Shown here piece after piece: positions 7,715 through 15,163 of a stretch of 24,008 bases of DNA; position 1 is the stretch's first letter, and every line of letters starts with the position of its first letter. Source of the stretch: Sulfurimonas sp. (lineage in GTDB: Bacteria > Campylobacterota > Campylobacteria > Campylobacterales > Sulfurimonadaceae); contig NZ_JALOAN010000035.1 in assembly GCF_023228785.1 (NCBI RefSeq), positions 1 through 24,008 of the forward strand, in the 5' to 3' direction. Both the position numbers and the translations under genes were made by a program. The notes under the pieces are model-generated. The model was not told the origin of the DNA. It did not search any database and saw only the letters and a list, made by a program, of their open reading frames with translations.

Positions 7715-9031
7715 TTACTGAAATAGCGAGATAAGAACACCAGCTGCAACAGCTGAACCGATAACACCCGCAACATTTGGACCCATTGCATGCATCAAAA
7801 GCATATTTGTGCGGTCATACTCCATACCAACTTTGTTTGATACACGAGCAGCCATTGGAACAGCAGAAACGCCCGCTGAACCGATAAGAGGATTTATCTT
7901 ATGTCCTGGAAACAGGTTCATAATCTTAGCCATAATAACACCAGCAGCAGTTCCAGCAGAAAAGGCGATAACACCTAGAACCATAATAAACATAGTATCA
8001 GGAACTAAGAACTGATCTGATGCTAGTTTTGATCCAACACCAAGACCTAAAAAGATCGTTACAATGTTTATAAGTGCATTTTGTAGAGTGTCATTTAGTC
8101 TCTCAACAACACCTGATTCTTTTAAGAAGTTACCAAACATAAACGCACCGATAAGTGGCGTAGCAGCCGGAAGAACTAAGATAGCCAAGACTAAAACCAT
8201 GATAGGAAATATCAACTTCTCTAGTCGAGATACATGACGAAGTGTAGTCATCTTGATTCTTCTCTCGGCATCTGTAGTTAGTGCTTTCATAATTGGAGGC
8301 TGGATGATAGGAACCATAGCCATATATGAGTAAGACGCAACTGCGATAGCACCAAGAAGTTCAGGGGCTAGTTTTGTGGCTATAAAGATGGAAGTTGGAC
8401 CATCTGCTCCACCGATTATAGAGATAGCTGAAGCTTGTTGAAGAGTAAAATCAACAAAGCCCATTTGTGAGAGTGCCACTGCACCAACAAGTGTTCCAAA
8501 AATACCAAACTGTGCAGCACCACCTAGAAGTGCAGTTTTAGGGTTTGATAGAAGTGGACCAAAGTCAGTCATAGCTCCAACACCCATAAAGATGATGATG
8601 GGAAACAACTCATTTGCGAGTCCCATATTATATATAACACCTAAAAAACCATGCTCTCCAGCGATTGCTGCAACTGGAATATTGGCTAAAAGTCCACCAA
8701 ATGCAATCGGTAAAAGGATTAGAGGTTCATATCCCTTTTTAATAGCTAGATAGAAGAGTAAAAATGTGATTAAAACCATAATCACACGACCCCAAGATTT
8801 ATTAAAATCACTCATATCTTCACCATGAGCATTTTTCTCATTAGGGTCTGGATTTATAAGAGCGTTTAAACCAGTAGATGCCAAAAATCCGGTAATCATT
8901 TCACCAAGAGGCTTAGTTTGATAAGTCTCTTCTTTGTGTGTTGAGCCTTTAGCTGCCTCGCTAGGGCTGGCATGTAAGGCACCAAAACTAAAAAGTAGGA
9001 GTGCAAGTATTTTTATAAGAAAAAATCTCAT
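7715..9031 (-). CDS. oadB: oxaloacetate decarboxylase beta subunit, Na+-translocating
   Basis: OadB is the integral membrane subunit that decarboxylates carboxybiotin and couples this to Na+ export. The 438-residue protein begins with a hydrophobic leader (MRFFLIKILALLLFSFGALHA) and a charged stretch. About ten membrane segments follow, with hallmark sequences LFPIIIFMGVGAMTDFGPLL, GGADGPTSIF (the functional aspartate-containing re-entrant loop) and a C-terminal GMEYDRTNMLLMHAMGPNVAG. The length fits the family (about 430). It lies three bases downstream of oadA, in the order G-A-B. Related beta subunits serve methylmalonyl-CoA or glutaconyl-CoA decarboxylases, but the OadA partner here is of the oxaloacetate/pyruvate type. 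Confidence 0.94.
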   Translation of the reverse strand: MRFFLIKILALLLFSFGALHASPSEAAKGSTHKEETYQTKPLGEMITGFLASTGLNALINPDPNEKNAHGEDMSDFNKSWGRVIMVLITFLLFYLAIKKGYEPLILLPIAFGGLLANIPVAAIAGEHGFLGVIYNMGLANELFPIIIFMGVGAMTDFGPLLSNPKTALLGGAAQFGIFGTLVGAVALSQMGFVDFTLQQASAISIIGGADGPTSIFIATKLAPELLGAIAVASYSYMAMVPIIQPPIMKALTTDAERRIKMTTLRHVSRLEKLIFPIMVLVLAILVLPAATPLIGAFMFGNFLKESGVVERLNDTLQNALINIVTIFLGLGVGSKLASDQFLVPDTMFIMVLGVIAFSAGTAAGVIMAKIMNLFPGHKINPLIGSAGVSAVPMAARVSNKVGMEYDRTNMLLMHAMGPNVAGVIGSAVAAGVLISLFQ

Positions 9032-9034
9032 CGT

Positions 9035-10831
9035 CTATCCTAATACTGCTACGACTTGACCTTCAACTACCTTGTCATTAGTAGCAACATTTATAGACTT
9101 AACAACACCACCACGAGGAGCTACAACATCAATTTCCATTTTCATAGATTCTAATATTAAGATAACATCACCCTCATTAACACTTTGACCGGGAGTTGCT
9201 ACTAATTTCCAAACATTTCCTGGTAAAAGTGCTTTAATAGAAACTTCATTCCCTGTTGCTTTAGCTGGAGCTTCAACCGGAGCTATGCTCTCACCATCTA
9301 CTGCTGTGACTTCAATATTTGCGTCACCCTCTGCTACTTGAACACTAAACTTTTGACCATCCACTACTACTGTATAATTTCCACTACCCATACTTGAACT
9401 TCCTTTGCAATCTTTTTTCATTTCTGATATTTTACGAACATTTAATTCGCCCTTGCCTTTTAAAAACTGTATACCTTTTTCTTGACAAGCAGCGGCTATG
9501 AAGATATTTTCTTCTGTTATCTCTATATCTTCTTCTTTGAGCTTTTTAATCCAAGTCGCTAAAGATTTACTCTCATCAGCATCAGTTAAATCAAGAACTT
9601 TTTGTGTAGTTGGTTCTAAGCCCAATTTTTCCGATGCAATTTTTACAACTTCAGGATCTGGTGCTACTGGAGTCTTACCAAAGTAACCTAAAACCATCTT
9701 TCCATAACCTGGAGCTATTGCTTTCCATGGTCCTTGCATAACATTGTTTAGAGCTTGTTGGAAGTAAAACTGAGATACTGGAGTCACAGATGTTCCATAA
9801 CCACCTTTTTCTACAACCTCAGTCATAGCCGCAATTACTTCTGGAAACTTATCTAAGATATTATTATCACGCATCATTTGAGTGTTTGCTGTTAATGCGC
9901 CACCTGGCATTGGAGAAAATGGAATGATAGGAGAAACCATAGTAGCTTCAGGAGGCATGAAATAGTCTGCTAGGCATCTTTGTAACTCTTTTTCATATGT
10001 CAAAATCTTACCAATCTCTAATCCACCGAGATCATAATCCATACCTTTTGTAGCGTGAAGCATAGTTAAGATATCTGGCTGACTTGTTCCACCACTAACT
10101 GGAGCTGCTGCCATATCTATACCATCAACACCCGCTTCAAGTGCTGCCATATAAGCTGAAACAGAAACACCTGCAGTCTCATGAGTATGAAGTCTTAGGT
10201 GAGTTCCCTCAGGAATTAACTTACGAGCCATTTTGATAGTATCAAATACTTTTTGAGGATTTGAAGTTCCAGATGCATCTTTAAAACAGATACTATCATA
10301 TGGGATACCACTATCTAAAATCTCACGAAGAGTTTTTTCATAAAACTCAGTAGTATGAGCACCATGACATCCTGGAGGAAGATCCATCATAGTTACAACT
10401 ACTTCATGTTTTAGTCCATGATGAGAAATTCTCTCACCTGAGTATTTTAAGTTTTCAACATCATTAAGTGCATCGAAGTTTCTAATAGTTGTAGTTCCAT
10501 GCTTTTTAAACATTTTTGCATGTAGATCTATTAACTCTTTAGATCCAGTGTCAAGCATAACGGTGTTTACACCACGAGCTAGCGTTTGAAGGTTTGCGTC
10601 AGGTCCAACAATCTTACGAAACTTATCCATCATCTCGAAGGCATCTTCTCTTAAATAGAAGTACAAAGATTGAAATCTTGCACCGCCACCAAATTCAAAA
10701 TGGTTTATTCCTGCTCGCTTGGCTGCTTCTACTGCTGGAAAAAAATCATCCATCAGTACACGACCGCCAAAAACTGACTGGAAACCATCTCTAAATGTTG
10801 TATCCATTACATCTATATACTTTTTACTCAT
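9035..10831 (-). CDS. oadA: oxaloacetate decarboxylase alpha subunit (carboxyltransferase plus biotin domain)
   Basis: The alpha subunit transfers the carboxyl group between oxaloacetate and its own biotin. The 598-residue protein has a TIM-barrel carboxyltransferase (about residues 5-270) with DTTFRDGFQS, the metal-ligand motif RLHTHETAG and the lysine in CFKDASG. A PYC_OADA conserved domain follows (about 290-480), and a C-terminal biotinyl domain carries ESMKMEI with biotin on K564. Homologues in Campylobacterota lacking OadB/G act as pyruvate carboxylase subunit B (PycB). Here the tight oadG-oadA-oadB arrangement favours the Na+-pump decarboxylase, although a dual role cannot be excluded. 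No biotin carboxylase gene is nearby. Biotin must be supplied by a pathway including BioA (16151). Confidence 0.93.
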   Translation of the reverse strand: MSKKYIDVMDTTFRDGFQSVFGGRVLMDDFFPAVEAAKRAGINHFEFGGGARFQSLYFYLREDAFEMMDKFRKIVGPDANLQTLARGVNTVMLDTGSKELIDLHAKMFKKHGTTTIRNFDALNDVENLKYSGERISHHGLKHEVVVTMMDLPPGCHGAHTTEFYEKTLREILDSGIPYDSICFKDASGTSNPQKVFDTIKMARKLIPEGTHLRLHTHETAGVSVSAYMAALEAGVDGIDMAAAPVSGGTSQPDILTMLHATKGMDYDLGGLEIGKILTYEKELQRCLADYFMPPEATMVSPIIPFSPMPGGALTANTQMMRDNNILDKFPEVIAAMTEVVEKGGYGTSVTPVSQFYFQQALNNVMQGPWKAIAPGYGKMVLGYFGKTPVAPDPEVVKIASEKLGLEPTTQKVLDLTDADESKSLATWIKKLKEEDIEITEENIFIAAACQEKGIQFLKGKGELNVRKISEMKKDCKGSSSMGSGNYTVVVDGQKFSVQVAEGDANIEVTAVDGESIAPVEAPAKATGNEVSIKALLPGNVWKLVATPGQSVNEGDVILILESMKMEIDVVAPRGGVVKSINVATNDKVVEGQVVAVLG

Positions 10832-10839
10832 TCTAATCC

Positions 10840-11073
10840 TTAACCTTGTCTATGGTGAGAAATCGCGGCACTAATGGCGGCAATAATTTTTTTATTGTCT
10901 TTTTGATTTGGCGTTTGTGGTTCTAAACTTGCAGCTGATGGTTCAGGAAAAAACTTATGTAGTACTTTTGACATAATGTTCATCAACACAATTAATGTGA
11001 TCAGAAAAAGAAAAACAGTACCCATTCCTAAAGCCATAAATTTAAAACCCTCTACTATGAGGTTAGTTTCCAT
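10840..11073 (-). CDS. oadG: oxaloacetate decarboxylase gamma subunit
   Basis: OadG anchors the alpha subunit to OadB. The 77-residue protein has one N-terminal membrane helix (GMGTVFLFLITLIVLMNIM), a proline-rich linker (FFPEPSAASLEPQTP) and the family's C-terminal AISAAISHHRQ motif that binds the alpha subunit. The start METNLIVEG is chosen because AAAGG lies nine bases upstream; the frame extends ten codons further without a ribosome site. It is the first gene of the operon, eight bases before oadA. Confidence 0.88.
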   Translation of the reverse strand: METNLIVEGFKFMALGMGTVFLFLITLIVLMNIMSKVLHKFFPEPSAASLEPQTPNQKDNKKIIAAISAAISHHRQG

Positions 11074-11106
11074 AAATCTACCTTTGTTATTACAATTTAG
11101 CACAAA

Positions 11107-11112
11107 ATTATA
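11107..11112 (-). promoter_or_regulatory. -10 box for the oadGAB operon
   Basis: A perfect TATAAT on the minus strand lies 33 bases upstream of the oadG start. No good -35 is visible. The implied transcript start is near 11100, giving a leader of about 27 bases with AAAGG. Confidence 0.6.
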
Positions 11113-11187
11113 GTGTAAAGATGTTTAAATAAAGTTTTGTCATCTTCGGTAAATTTTCAAACTTGTACTATTGTTACTTTTTGATTA

Positions 11188-11193
11188 TATAAT
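11188..11193 (+). promoter_or_regulatory. -10 box for the DUF3817 gene
   Basis: TATAAT lies 30 bases upstream of the ATG at 11224. A weak -35-like TTGTAC occurs at 11163-11168 (19-base spacing). Together with the -10 at 11107 this makes the 150-base gap a divergent promoter region. Confidence 0.55.
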
Positions 11194-11223
11194 TGCCTCA
11201 AAATTAAACCTCAAAGTGAAAAA

Positions 11224-11514
11224 ATGATAAAAAACAGTGTAAAAAAGTTCGGATATATTAACACAATAGAGGGCTATTCTTACCTTCTTTTGTTATTTGT
11301 AGCAATGCCGATGAAGTACATGCTTGGCTATCCTATGGCGGTAAAAATTGTAGGTATGATTCATGGGATACTCTTTATAATATTTTGTATATTATTAGTA
11401 AAAGCGTGGCAAGATGCAAAGTGGTCATTTAGTGAGAGTATTATTTTTTTCATAGCTTCACTTCTTCCTTTTGGAACTTTTTTTACAAAAAATAGAATAA
11501 AATCTTATGAATAA
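11224..11514 (+). CDS. DUF3817 integral membrane protein
   Basis: This 96-residue protein matches the DUF3817 pattern: FGYINTIEGYSYLLLLFVAMPMKY, then a region ending in VGMIHGILFIIFCILLV, and a third helix with FFIASLLPFGTFF. The conserved E in IEGYSYL, the MPMKY motif and the histidine in MIHG are all present. Three membrane helices are predicted (about residues 18-36, 43-62 and 72-88). The molecular function of the family is unknown. It has its own promoter and is followed 54 bases later by another small membrane protein gene on the same strand. There is only a weak ribosome site (AAAGTGAAAA) before its ATG. Confidence 0.8.
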   Translation: MIKNSVKKFGYINTIEGYSYLLLLFVAMPMKYMLGYPMAVKIVGMIHGILFIIFCILLVKAWQDAKWSFSESIIFFIASLLPFGTFFTKNRIKSYE

Positions 11515-11531
11515 CAAAAGAAATATTTTGA

Positions 11532-11537
11532 TAAAAT
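11532..11537 (+). promoter_or_regulatory. weak candidate -10 box before the 98-residue membrane protein gene
   Basis: TAAAAT lies 32 bases upstream of the ATG at 11569, with a ribosome site GGAGAG in between. Without a -35 this is only suggestive; the gene could equally be read through from 11224. Confidence 0.25.
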
Positions 11538-11568
11538 ACAATTCAAATTTCAAATCTATGGAGAGACT

Positions 11569-11865
11569 ATGATAGCAGGAATGCACGAGCAAGATTTCGT
11601 AGCCTATATTATTTTTGGACTAAGCCTAAACTTCTTGTTTTCTATACTTTTTGGCATATATCTTAGTAAAAATATCGGTATGCAAGAGATGATGACATCA
11701 AAAGGAGATAAAGAGCAGTCTTTGATTGTAAGTTTAAGCCTTTTTATTCCTTTTGCAAAGATGCTTATCACACTCTATAGAGTAGCGATTTTGCAAATCT
11801 ACTTTTTAAACAGAGGCTACTCCCATAAAGAGTTTTGGATCTATATGACAAACAAACAGAGCTAG
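11569..11865 (+). CDS. hypothetical two-helix membrane protein
   Basis: I do not recognise this 98-residue protein. It starts with ATG four bases after GGAGAG, which supports the start. Two hydrophobic helices are visible: FVAYIIFGLSLNFLFSILFGIYL (about residues 10-32) and SLIVSLSLFIPFAKMLITLYRV (about 51-72). Between them is a polar loop with QEMMTSKGDKEQ, and the C-terminal tail (LNRGYSHKEFWIYMTNK) is basic and aromatic. It ends two bases before the convergent nuclease-like gene. Base use is like its neighbours, so there is no sign of transfer. Confidence 0.7.
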   Translation: MIAGMHEQDFVAYIIFGLSLNFLFSILFGIYLSKNIGMQEMMTSKGDKEQSLIVSLSLFIPFAKMLITLYRVAILQIYFLNRGYSHKEFWIYMTNKQS

Positions 11866-11867
11866 GC

Positions 11868-12383
11868 TTATTCATAAAGCTTAGCCGCACATATCTCAAA
11901 AATCTCTTCCATCCATAAACCTCTTTTATCTAACCTTGCTCTCCTCTCAGCCACACTAAAATCGTCTCTAAACTCTTTATCATCAAATAGTGGCTTTACT
12001 AGTGCTAAACCCTTAGCTAAAAGAAGTTCTGAGAGAGTCAACTGCCCTTTAGCATACAAAACACACTCACCTTTTTCTTTTGGTCTTATGTGATATCTCT
12101 GCTGTACTTCTAAGAGTCTTTGAGCGAAGTGTTTAAGGTTTGGATCTTTAGCATAAATACTTCTTATTTTTTCTCTACAAACCGAGTTATCTTCAGAGAT
12201 CTCATAGAGTCTCTCTAGTGTCAAAACACCGTAAGGTCTACAAGTTAGATCGCACTTTGATATGTTAAAAGATTGGATTTCATTTGAGTTTACAGAGGTT
12301 AAAATTCCAAGTAGTGGTTCTTTGGCGTTTAGAGATAAACTAAGAAGTATAAGCGTGATGAAAATCTTTGTTTTTTTTAGCAT
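11868..12383 (-). CDS. secreted protein with degenerate thermonuclease (SNase-like) fold
   Basis: This 171-residue protein has a signal peptide (MLKKTKIFITLILLSLSLNA, cleavage before K21). The C-terminal half fits the last part of the staphylococcal nuclease fold: LSELLLAKGLALVKP (residues 117-131), then AERRARLDKRGLW (145-157), the characteristic AE-x-AR-x-GLW end of that family. The N-terminal half is divergent. A possible counterpart of catalytic R35 is seen in LERLYEIS, but the D-x-YGR block that supplies the second catalytic arginine is replaced by ECVLYAKGQ. Five cysteines remain in the mature part (44, 48, 69, 107, 164), unusual for the family. It may be a non-catalytic periplasmic relative. 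Assignment rests on the C-terminal motif only. Confidence 0.5.
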   Translation of the reverse strand: MLKKTKIFITLILLSLSLNAKEPLLGILTSVNSNEIQSFNISKCDLTCRPYGVLTLERLYEISEDNSVCREKIRSIYAKDPNLKHFAQRLLEVQQRYHIRPKEKGECVLYAKGQLTLSELLLAKGLALVKPLFDDKEFRDDFSVAERRARLDKRGLWMEEIFEICAAKLYE

Positions 12384-12400
12384 ATGTTATTTTAACATGA

Positions 12401-12406
12401 TATAAT
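12401..12406 (+). promoter_or_regulatory. -10 box for the 57-residue membrane peptide gene
   Basis: A perfect TATAAT lies 46 bases upstream of the ATG at 12447, with TTGTTTTT and T-rich sequence further upstream. AAAGG at 12431-12435 is the likely ribosome site, 11 bases before the ATG, which is longer than usual. Confidence 0.5.
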
Positions 12407-12446
12407 TTAAAAATCTTACAATATTTCTACAAAGGTGTAAAACTGC

Positions 12447-12620
12447 ATGAATGATTTTCAACTAAAGCTTATCCTTAGTATTTTGGGTGGGGTAGTTTTT
12501 TCATTTGTTTTTATCATTTTAGCTTTTGCACTTCCTCTAGAGGATAAAAATCCAACTTTTAAAAAGTTGCCTCAAGGTTTACTTGAAAAAGTTTCTGATT
12601 CAGTAAATAAAAAAAAGTGA
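12447..12620 (+). CDS. small single-pass membrane protein, 57 residues
   Basis: This short gene encodes a polar N-terminus MNDFQLKL, one clear membrane helix (residues 9-30, ILSILGGVVFSFVFIILAFA) and a charged tail (LEDKNPTFKKLPQGLLEKV) ending in NKKK. It has a good -10 box (12401) and an AAAGG, although the spacing to the ATG is 11 bases. It is of the size and layout of small subunits of membrane complexes or regulatory membrane peptides. I do not recognise the family. Its last codons and stop overlap the stem of the htpG terminator (12617-12638). The frame is coherent and hydrophobic, which supports it as real. Confidence 0.55.
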   Translation: MNDFQLKLILSILGGVVFSFVFIILAFALPLEDKNPTFKKLPQGLLEKVSDSVNKKK

Positions 12621-12638
12621 GTGCGTAAATGCACTCAC
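12609..12638 (-). terminator. rho-independent terminator of htpG
   Basis: Read on the minus strand, an eight-base stem GTGAGTGC / GCACTCAC (12617-12638, six-base loop) is followed immediately by eight T residues. It starts ten bases after the htpG stop, a classic intrinsic terminator. On the plus strand the same stem contains the stop of the 57-residue gene but lacks a T-run, so it acts mainly on htpG. Confidence 0.88.
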
Positions 12639-12647
12639 ATTCTAAAC

Positions 12648-14540
12648 TTATATAGCTTTAGCGATAATTCTATTTAATCTTGCGATAAAACCTGCTGTAT
12701 CATCAAGTTCCTTGCCATCAAAAAGTTTTGCTTGGTCAAGTAGAACATGAGCAGCATCGTTTATAAGATTTTGATCCGCAGAGTCTTTCAATTTTATAAG
12801 AAGTTCATGCTTAGGATTTATTTGTAAAATTGGTGCAGGTGCAGGTGCTCCCGTATCTTGTCCCATTTGCTTCATCATTTGAGCCATCATATAAGCTGGA
12901 TCTTCTTTGTCTTCTTTTAGTTTAACAGGTGAATCAACAAGATCCGATGTAGTCTCAACTGACTTGACAGCATCACCAAGAGCCGCTTTAAACTCTTTTG
13001 CTAAACCTTCAAAAGATTTTGCAACCTCTTCTTGCTCTTTTTTCTCATCTTCACTCTCTTCAAACTTTGCATCTGTAACTGAGATAAGTTTGTACTCTTT
13101 ATAGTCAGTTACCATTGGGAAAATGATAGTATCAACTTCTTCATTTAATACTAAAACATCAATACCACGAGATTTGAATTTCTCTAGTGCTGGAGATGCT
13201 TTTAACATTGAAAGCGATGTTTTTCCAGTTATGTAGTAGATCTCTTTCTTCTCTTCATCTACTCCTTTAACAAAATCTTCTATCATCACTTTTTCACTAG
13301 AGTTTAAAGTGTTAAACTTCATAAGCTCTAAGATCTTCTCACGATTTCCAAAATCACTATAGAGACCTTCTTTTAAGACATTTCCAAACTCACTGAAAAA
13401 CTCTTCATATTTTGCAGGATCTTTCTTAGCCATTTTTGCTAGCTCTGAGAGAACTTTTTTAACTGAAGCATTTTTGATCTTATTCATTACTGCGTTTGAT
13501 TGTAAAATCTCGCGAGAAACATTTAGAGGTAGATCTTTTGAGTCGATCACACCGCGTAAAAATCTAAGATAAGTTGGCATCAACTCTTTTTCATCATCTG
13601 TAATAAAGACACGATTAATATATAGTTTGATTCCAGTTTGGTAATCAACTCTATACATATCCATAGGTGCTTTACTTGGAACATAAAAAAGTGTTGTGTA
13701 CTCTATAGCTCCCTCTGCTTTGTTGTGCATCCATGTCAATGGTTCTTCTGATGAGTGAGCGATAGAGCTATAAAAATCTTTGTACTCTTCATCTTTTATC
13801 TCACTCTTTGAGATCGTCCATAGTGCATTTGCACGGTTAATTTGAGTATTTTCTACTTCTGTGCGTGATGGCTGGGTCTCTTTTCCATCATCATCAGTCA
13901 CAGCTGGAATATGCTTCTCTTTATCCATAAAAATAGCAAAAGGAATGTGATTTGAGTATTTTTTAATAATGCTCTCTATTCTATGCGTCTCTAAAAACTC
14001 TTCTTCATCATCATTTAGATGCATAACTATAGTAGTTCCGTGAGAATCCCTTGAGCCTTTTGCTATCTCAAACTCACCATCACCAGCACTTGTCCATAAA
14101 AATGCTTGCGTCTCACCTGCTTTTTTAGTTGTAACTTCTACTTTAGATGCAACCATAAAACAAGCGTAAAAACCAACACCAAATTGACCAATTAGGTTGG
14201 AATCTTGTTTTTGATCACCAGTTAGGTTTTCTAAAAATGCTTTTGTTCCAGACTTTGCAATTGTCCCTAAATTATTCATCAAATCTTCTTCATTCATACC
14301 GATACCAGAGTCTTTGATAGTTAAAGTTTTTGCCTCTTTATCTGCTACGATATCGATTCTAGGAGCAAAAGTTACACCTTTGTACTTCTCATCTGTTAAA
14401 ACTAACATATTTAGTTTATCTAGCGCATCTGATGCATTTGAGACAAGTTCACGAAGGAATATCTCTTTGTTTGAATATAGTGAGTGTATCATTAAGTTTA
14501 GTATTTGATTTGCTTCTGTTTGAAACTGATGTTTTGCCAT
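12648..14540 (-). CDS. htpG: Hsp90-family chaperone HtpG
   Basis: HtpG is the bacterial cytoplasmic Hsp90, an ATP-driven dimeric chaperone. The 630-residue protein has the N-terminal ATPase with NSASDALDKL-type helix (ELVSNASDALDKL, ATP-site glutamate and asparagine), DSGIGM (about residue 77) and GQFGVGFYACFMV (lid and P-loop). The middle domain has YINRVFITDDEKELMPTYLRFLRGVIDS and the catalytic-loop arginine in DLPLNVSRE. The C-terminal dimerisation domain includes a methionine-rich segment MMAQMMKQMGQDTG. The length is as expected (E. coli about 624). The start is preceded by AAAGGAC. It is transcribed alone, with a terminator just downstream. Confidence 0.97.
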   Translation of the reverse strand: MAKHQFQTEANQILNLMIHSLYSNKEIFLRELVSNASDALDKLNMLVLTDEKYKGVTFAPRIDIVADKEAKTLTIKDSGIGMNEEDLMNNLGTIAKSGTKAFLENLTGDQKQDSNLIGQFGVGFYACFMVASKVEVTTKKAGETQAFLWTSAGDGEFEIAKGSRDSHGTTIVMHLNDDEEEFLETHRIESIIKKYSNHIPFAIFMDKEKHIPAVTDDDGKETQPSRTEVENTQINRANALWTISKSEIKDEEYKDFYSSIAHSSEEPLTWMHNKAEGAIEYTTLFYVPSKAPMDMYRVDYQTGIKLYINRVFITDDEKELMPTYLRFLRGVIDSKDLPLNVSREILQSNAVMNKIKNASVKKVLSELAKMAKKDPAKYEEFFSEFGNVLKEGLYSDFGNREKILELMKFNTLNSSEKVMIEDFVKGVDEEKKEIYYITGKTSLSMLKASPALEKFKSRGIDVLVLNEEVDTIIFPMVTDYKEYKLISVTDAKFEESEDEKKEQEEVAKSFEGLAKEFKAALGDAVKSVETTSDLVDSPVKLKEDKEDPAYMMAQMMKQMGQDTGAPAPAPILQINPKHELLIKLKDSADQNLINDAAHVLLDQAKLFDGKELDDTAGFIARLNRIIAKAI

Positions 14541-14568
14541 TTTAAATGTCCTTTTTTAAATTTTAGAT

Positions 14569-14574
14569 ATCTTA
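14569..14574 (-). promoter_or_regulatory. candidate -10 box for htpG
   Basis: On the minus strand TAAGAT lies 29 bases upstream of the htpG ATG. No CIRCE or HAIR heat-shock operator was recognised in the upstream 150 bases, so heat control, if any, is not visible here. Confidence 0.3.
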
Positions 14575-14677
14575 TCGAAAAAAAGTTAATAGTTGTAAAT
14601 GATATCAAAAACCTTTAGTCTATATGACTCATCTATTTTTAGTCTCTAAGTACTTCGTAGAGTTTAGATAGTTTAGA

Positions 14678-14683
14678 TATAAT
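14678..14683 (+). promoter_or_regulatory. candidate -10 box for the 14830-15652 gene pair
   Basis: A perfect TATAAT in a 289-base gap between htpG and the next plus-strand gene. A transcript from here would have a leader of about 140 bases that includes the REP-like repeat pair. Confidence 0.4.
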
Positions 14684-14713
14684 TGAACCATCTGAATTAA
14701 TCTATAAACTAAT

Positions 14714-14769
14714 TTCTGTGTCAAGCACGGAATGGCGGAACACACGTCATCCTGAACTTGATTCAGGAT
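14714..14769. repeat. REP-like inverted pair of palindromic repeat units
   Basis: Two small palindromes face each other. Unit 1 (14714-14737) has arms TTCTGTG and CACGGAA around loop TCAAG and ends in ATGGCG. Unit 2 (14745-14769) starts with CGTCAT and has perfect arms ATCCTGAA and TTCAGGAT around loop CTTGA. Unit 1 read on the minus strand starts CGCCAT and has loop CTTGA, so both units share the same head and loop and are inverted copies of one element type. This arrangement resembles REP doublets (BIMEs) mobilised by RAYT-type transposases. Related CGTCATCCTGAACTTG-type repeats are dispersed in many bacterial genomes. Only one pair is in this window. Confidence 0.65.
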
Positions 14770-14829
14770 CTAGCTTAATAATTGTTCATTACACTCAATT
14801 TTATAACTTTAAAAATACAAGGCATAAAA

Positions 14830-15159
14830 GTGAATCATGAAATCTTAGAAATGCTTGAATCTACACCAAAACTGCACTCAAAGAAGTGTAAACTTATCTC
14901 TTTCTTTATAAGAATATTTTTACAATTTGGTATATATATTATCGCACTTATTATCTGGTATTTGCAGGATTACTTCATAGCTATTGCATCTTTGATAGCT
15001 AGTTATATCGTGATGGGCATAGTTAGATCTAAGATCAGAAACAGTGTCATTCCTCCAAAACAAAGAGAATACCAATATAGCGACAAAGAGATAGCTGACT
15101 GGTTTGTAGCTAGAGAATTTTGTTTTGAGACAACAAACAAAGATCTAGAAGTGTTGTAA
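14830..15159 (+). CDS. hypothetical two-helix membrane protein
   Basis: The GTG start at 14830 is preferred because AAGG lies seven bases upstream (14819-14822). An in-frame ATG 16 codons earlier (14782) has no ribosome site. The 109-residue protein has a polar N-terminus (VNHEILEMLESTPKLHSKKCK), two membrane helices (about residues 24-44 and 48-66) with a very short turn, and a soluble C-terminal tail. I do not recognise it. Four bases separate its stop from the SprT-like metallopeptidase gene, so the two are co-transcribed and may act together at the membrane. Confidence 0.65.
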   Translation: MNHEILEMLESTPKLHSKKCKLISFFIRIFLQFGIYIIALIIWYLQDYFIAIASLIASYIVMGIVRSKIRNSVIPPKQREYQYSDKEIADWFVAREFCFETTNKDLEVL

Positions 15160-15163
15160 TACT

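Noticed and set aside
11074..11103. A ten-codon extension of oadG.
   Set aside because: METNLIVEG has AAAGG upstream, while the upstream ATG has none and overlaps the probable transcript start.
11862..11885. Imperfect hairpin (GCTAGGCTTAT with ATAAAGCTTAGC) at the junction of two convergent genes, as a terminator.
   Set aside because: The stem is bulged and no T-run follows on either strand, so it is not supported as an intrinsic terminator.
14590..14616. TTGTAAATGATATCAA near htpG as a second FNR site.
   Set aside because: The half sites are 16 bases end to end rather than 14, and the left half is poor; the similarity to the site at 21605 is limited to ATGATATCAAAA.
14782..14829. ATG start 16 codons upstream of the GTG chosen for the two-helix membrane protein.
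   Set aside because: No ribosome site before it; the GTG at 14830 has AAGG seven bases upstream.
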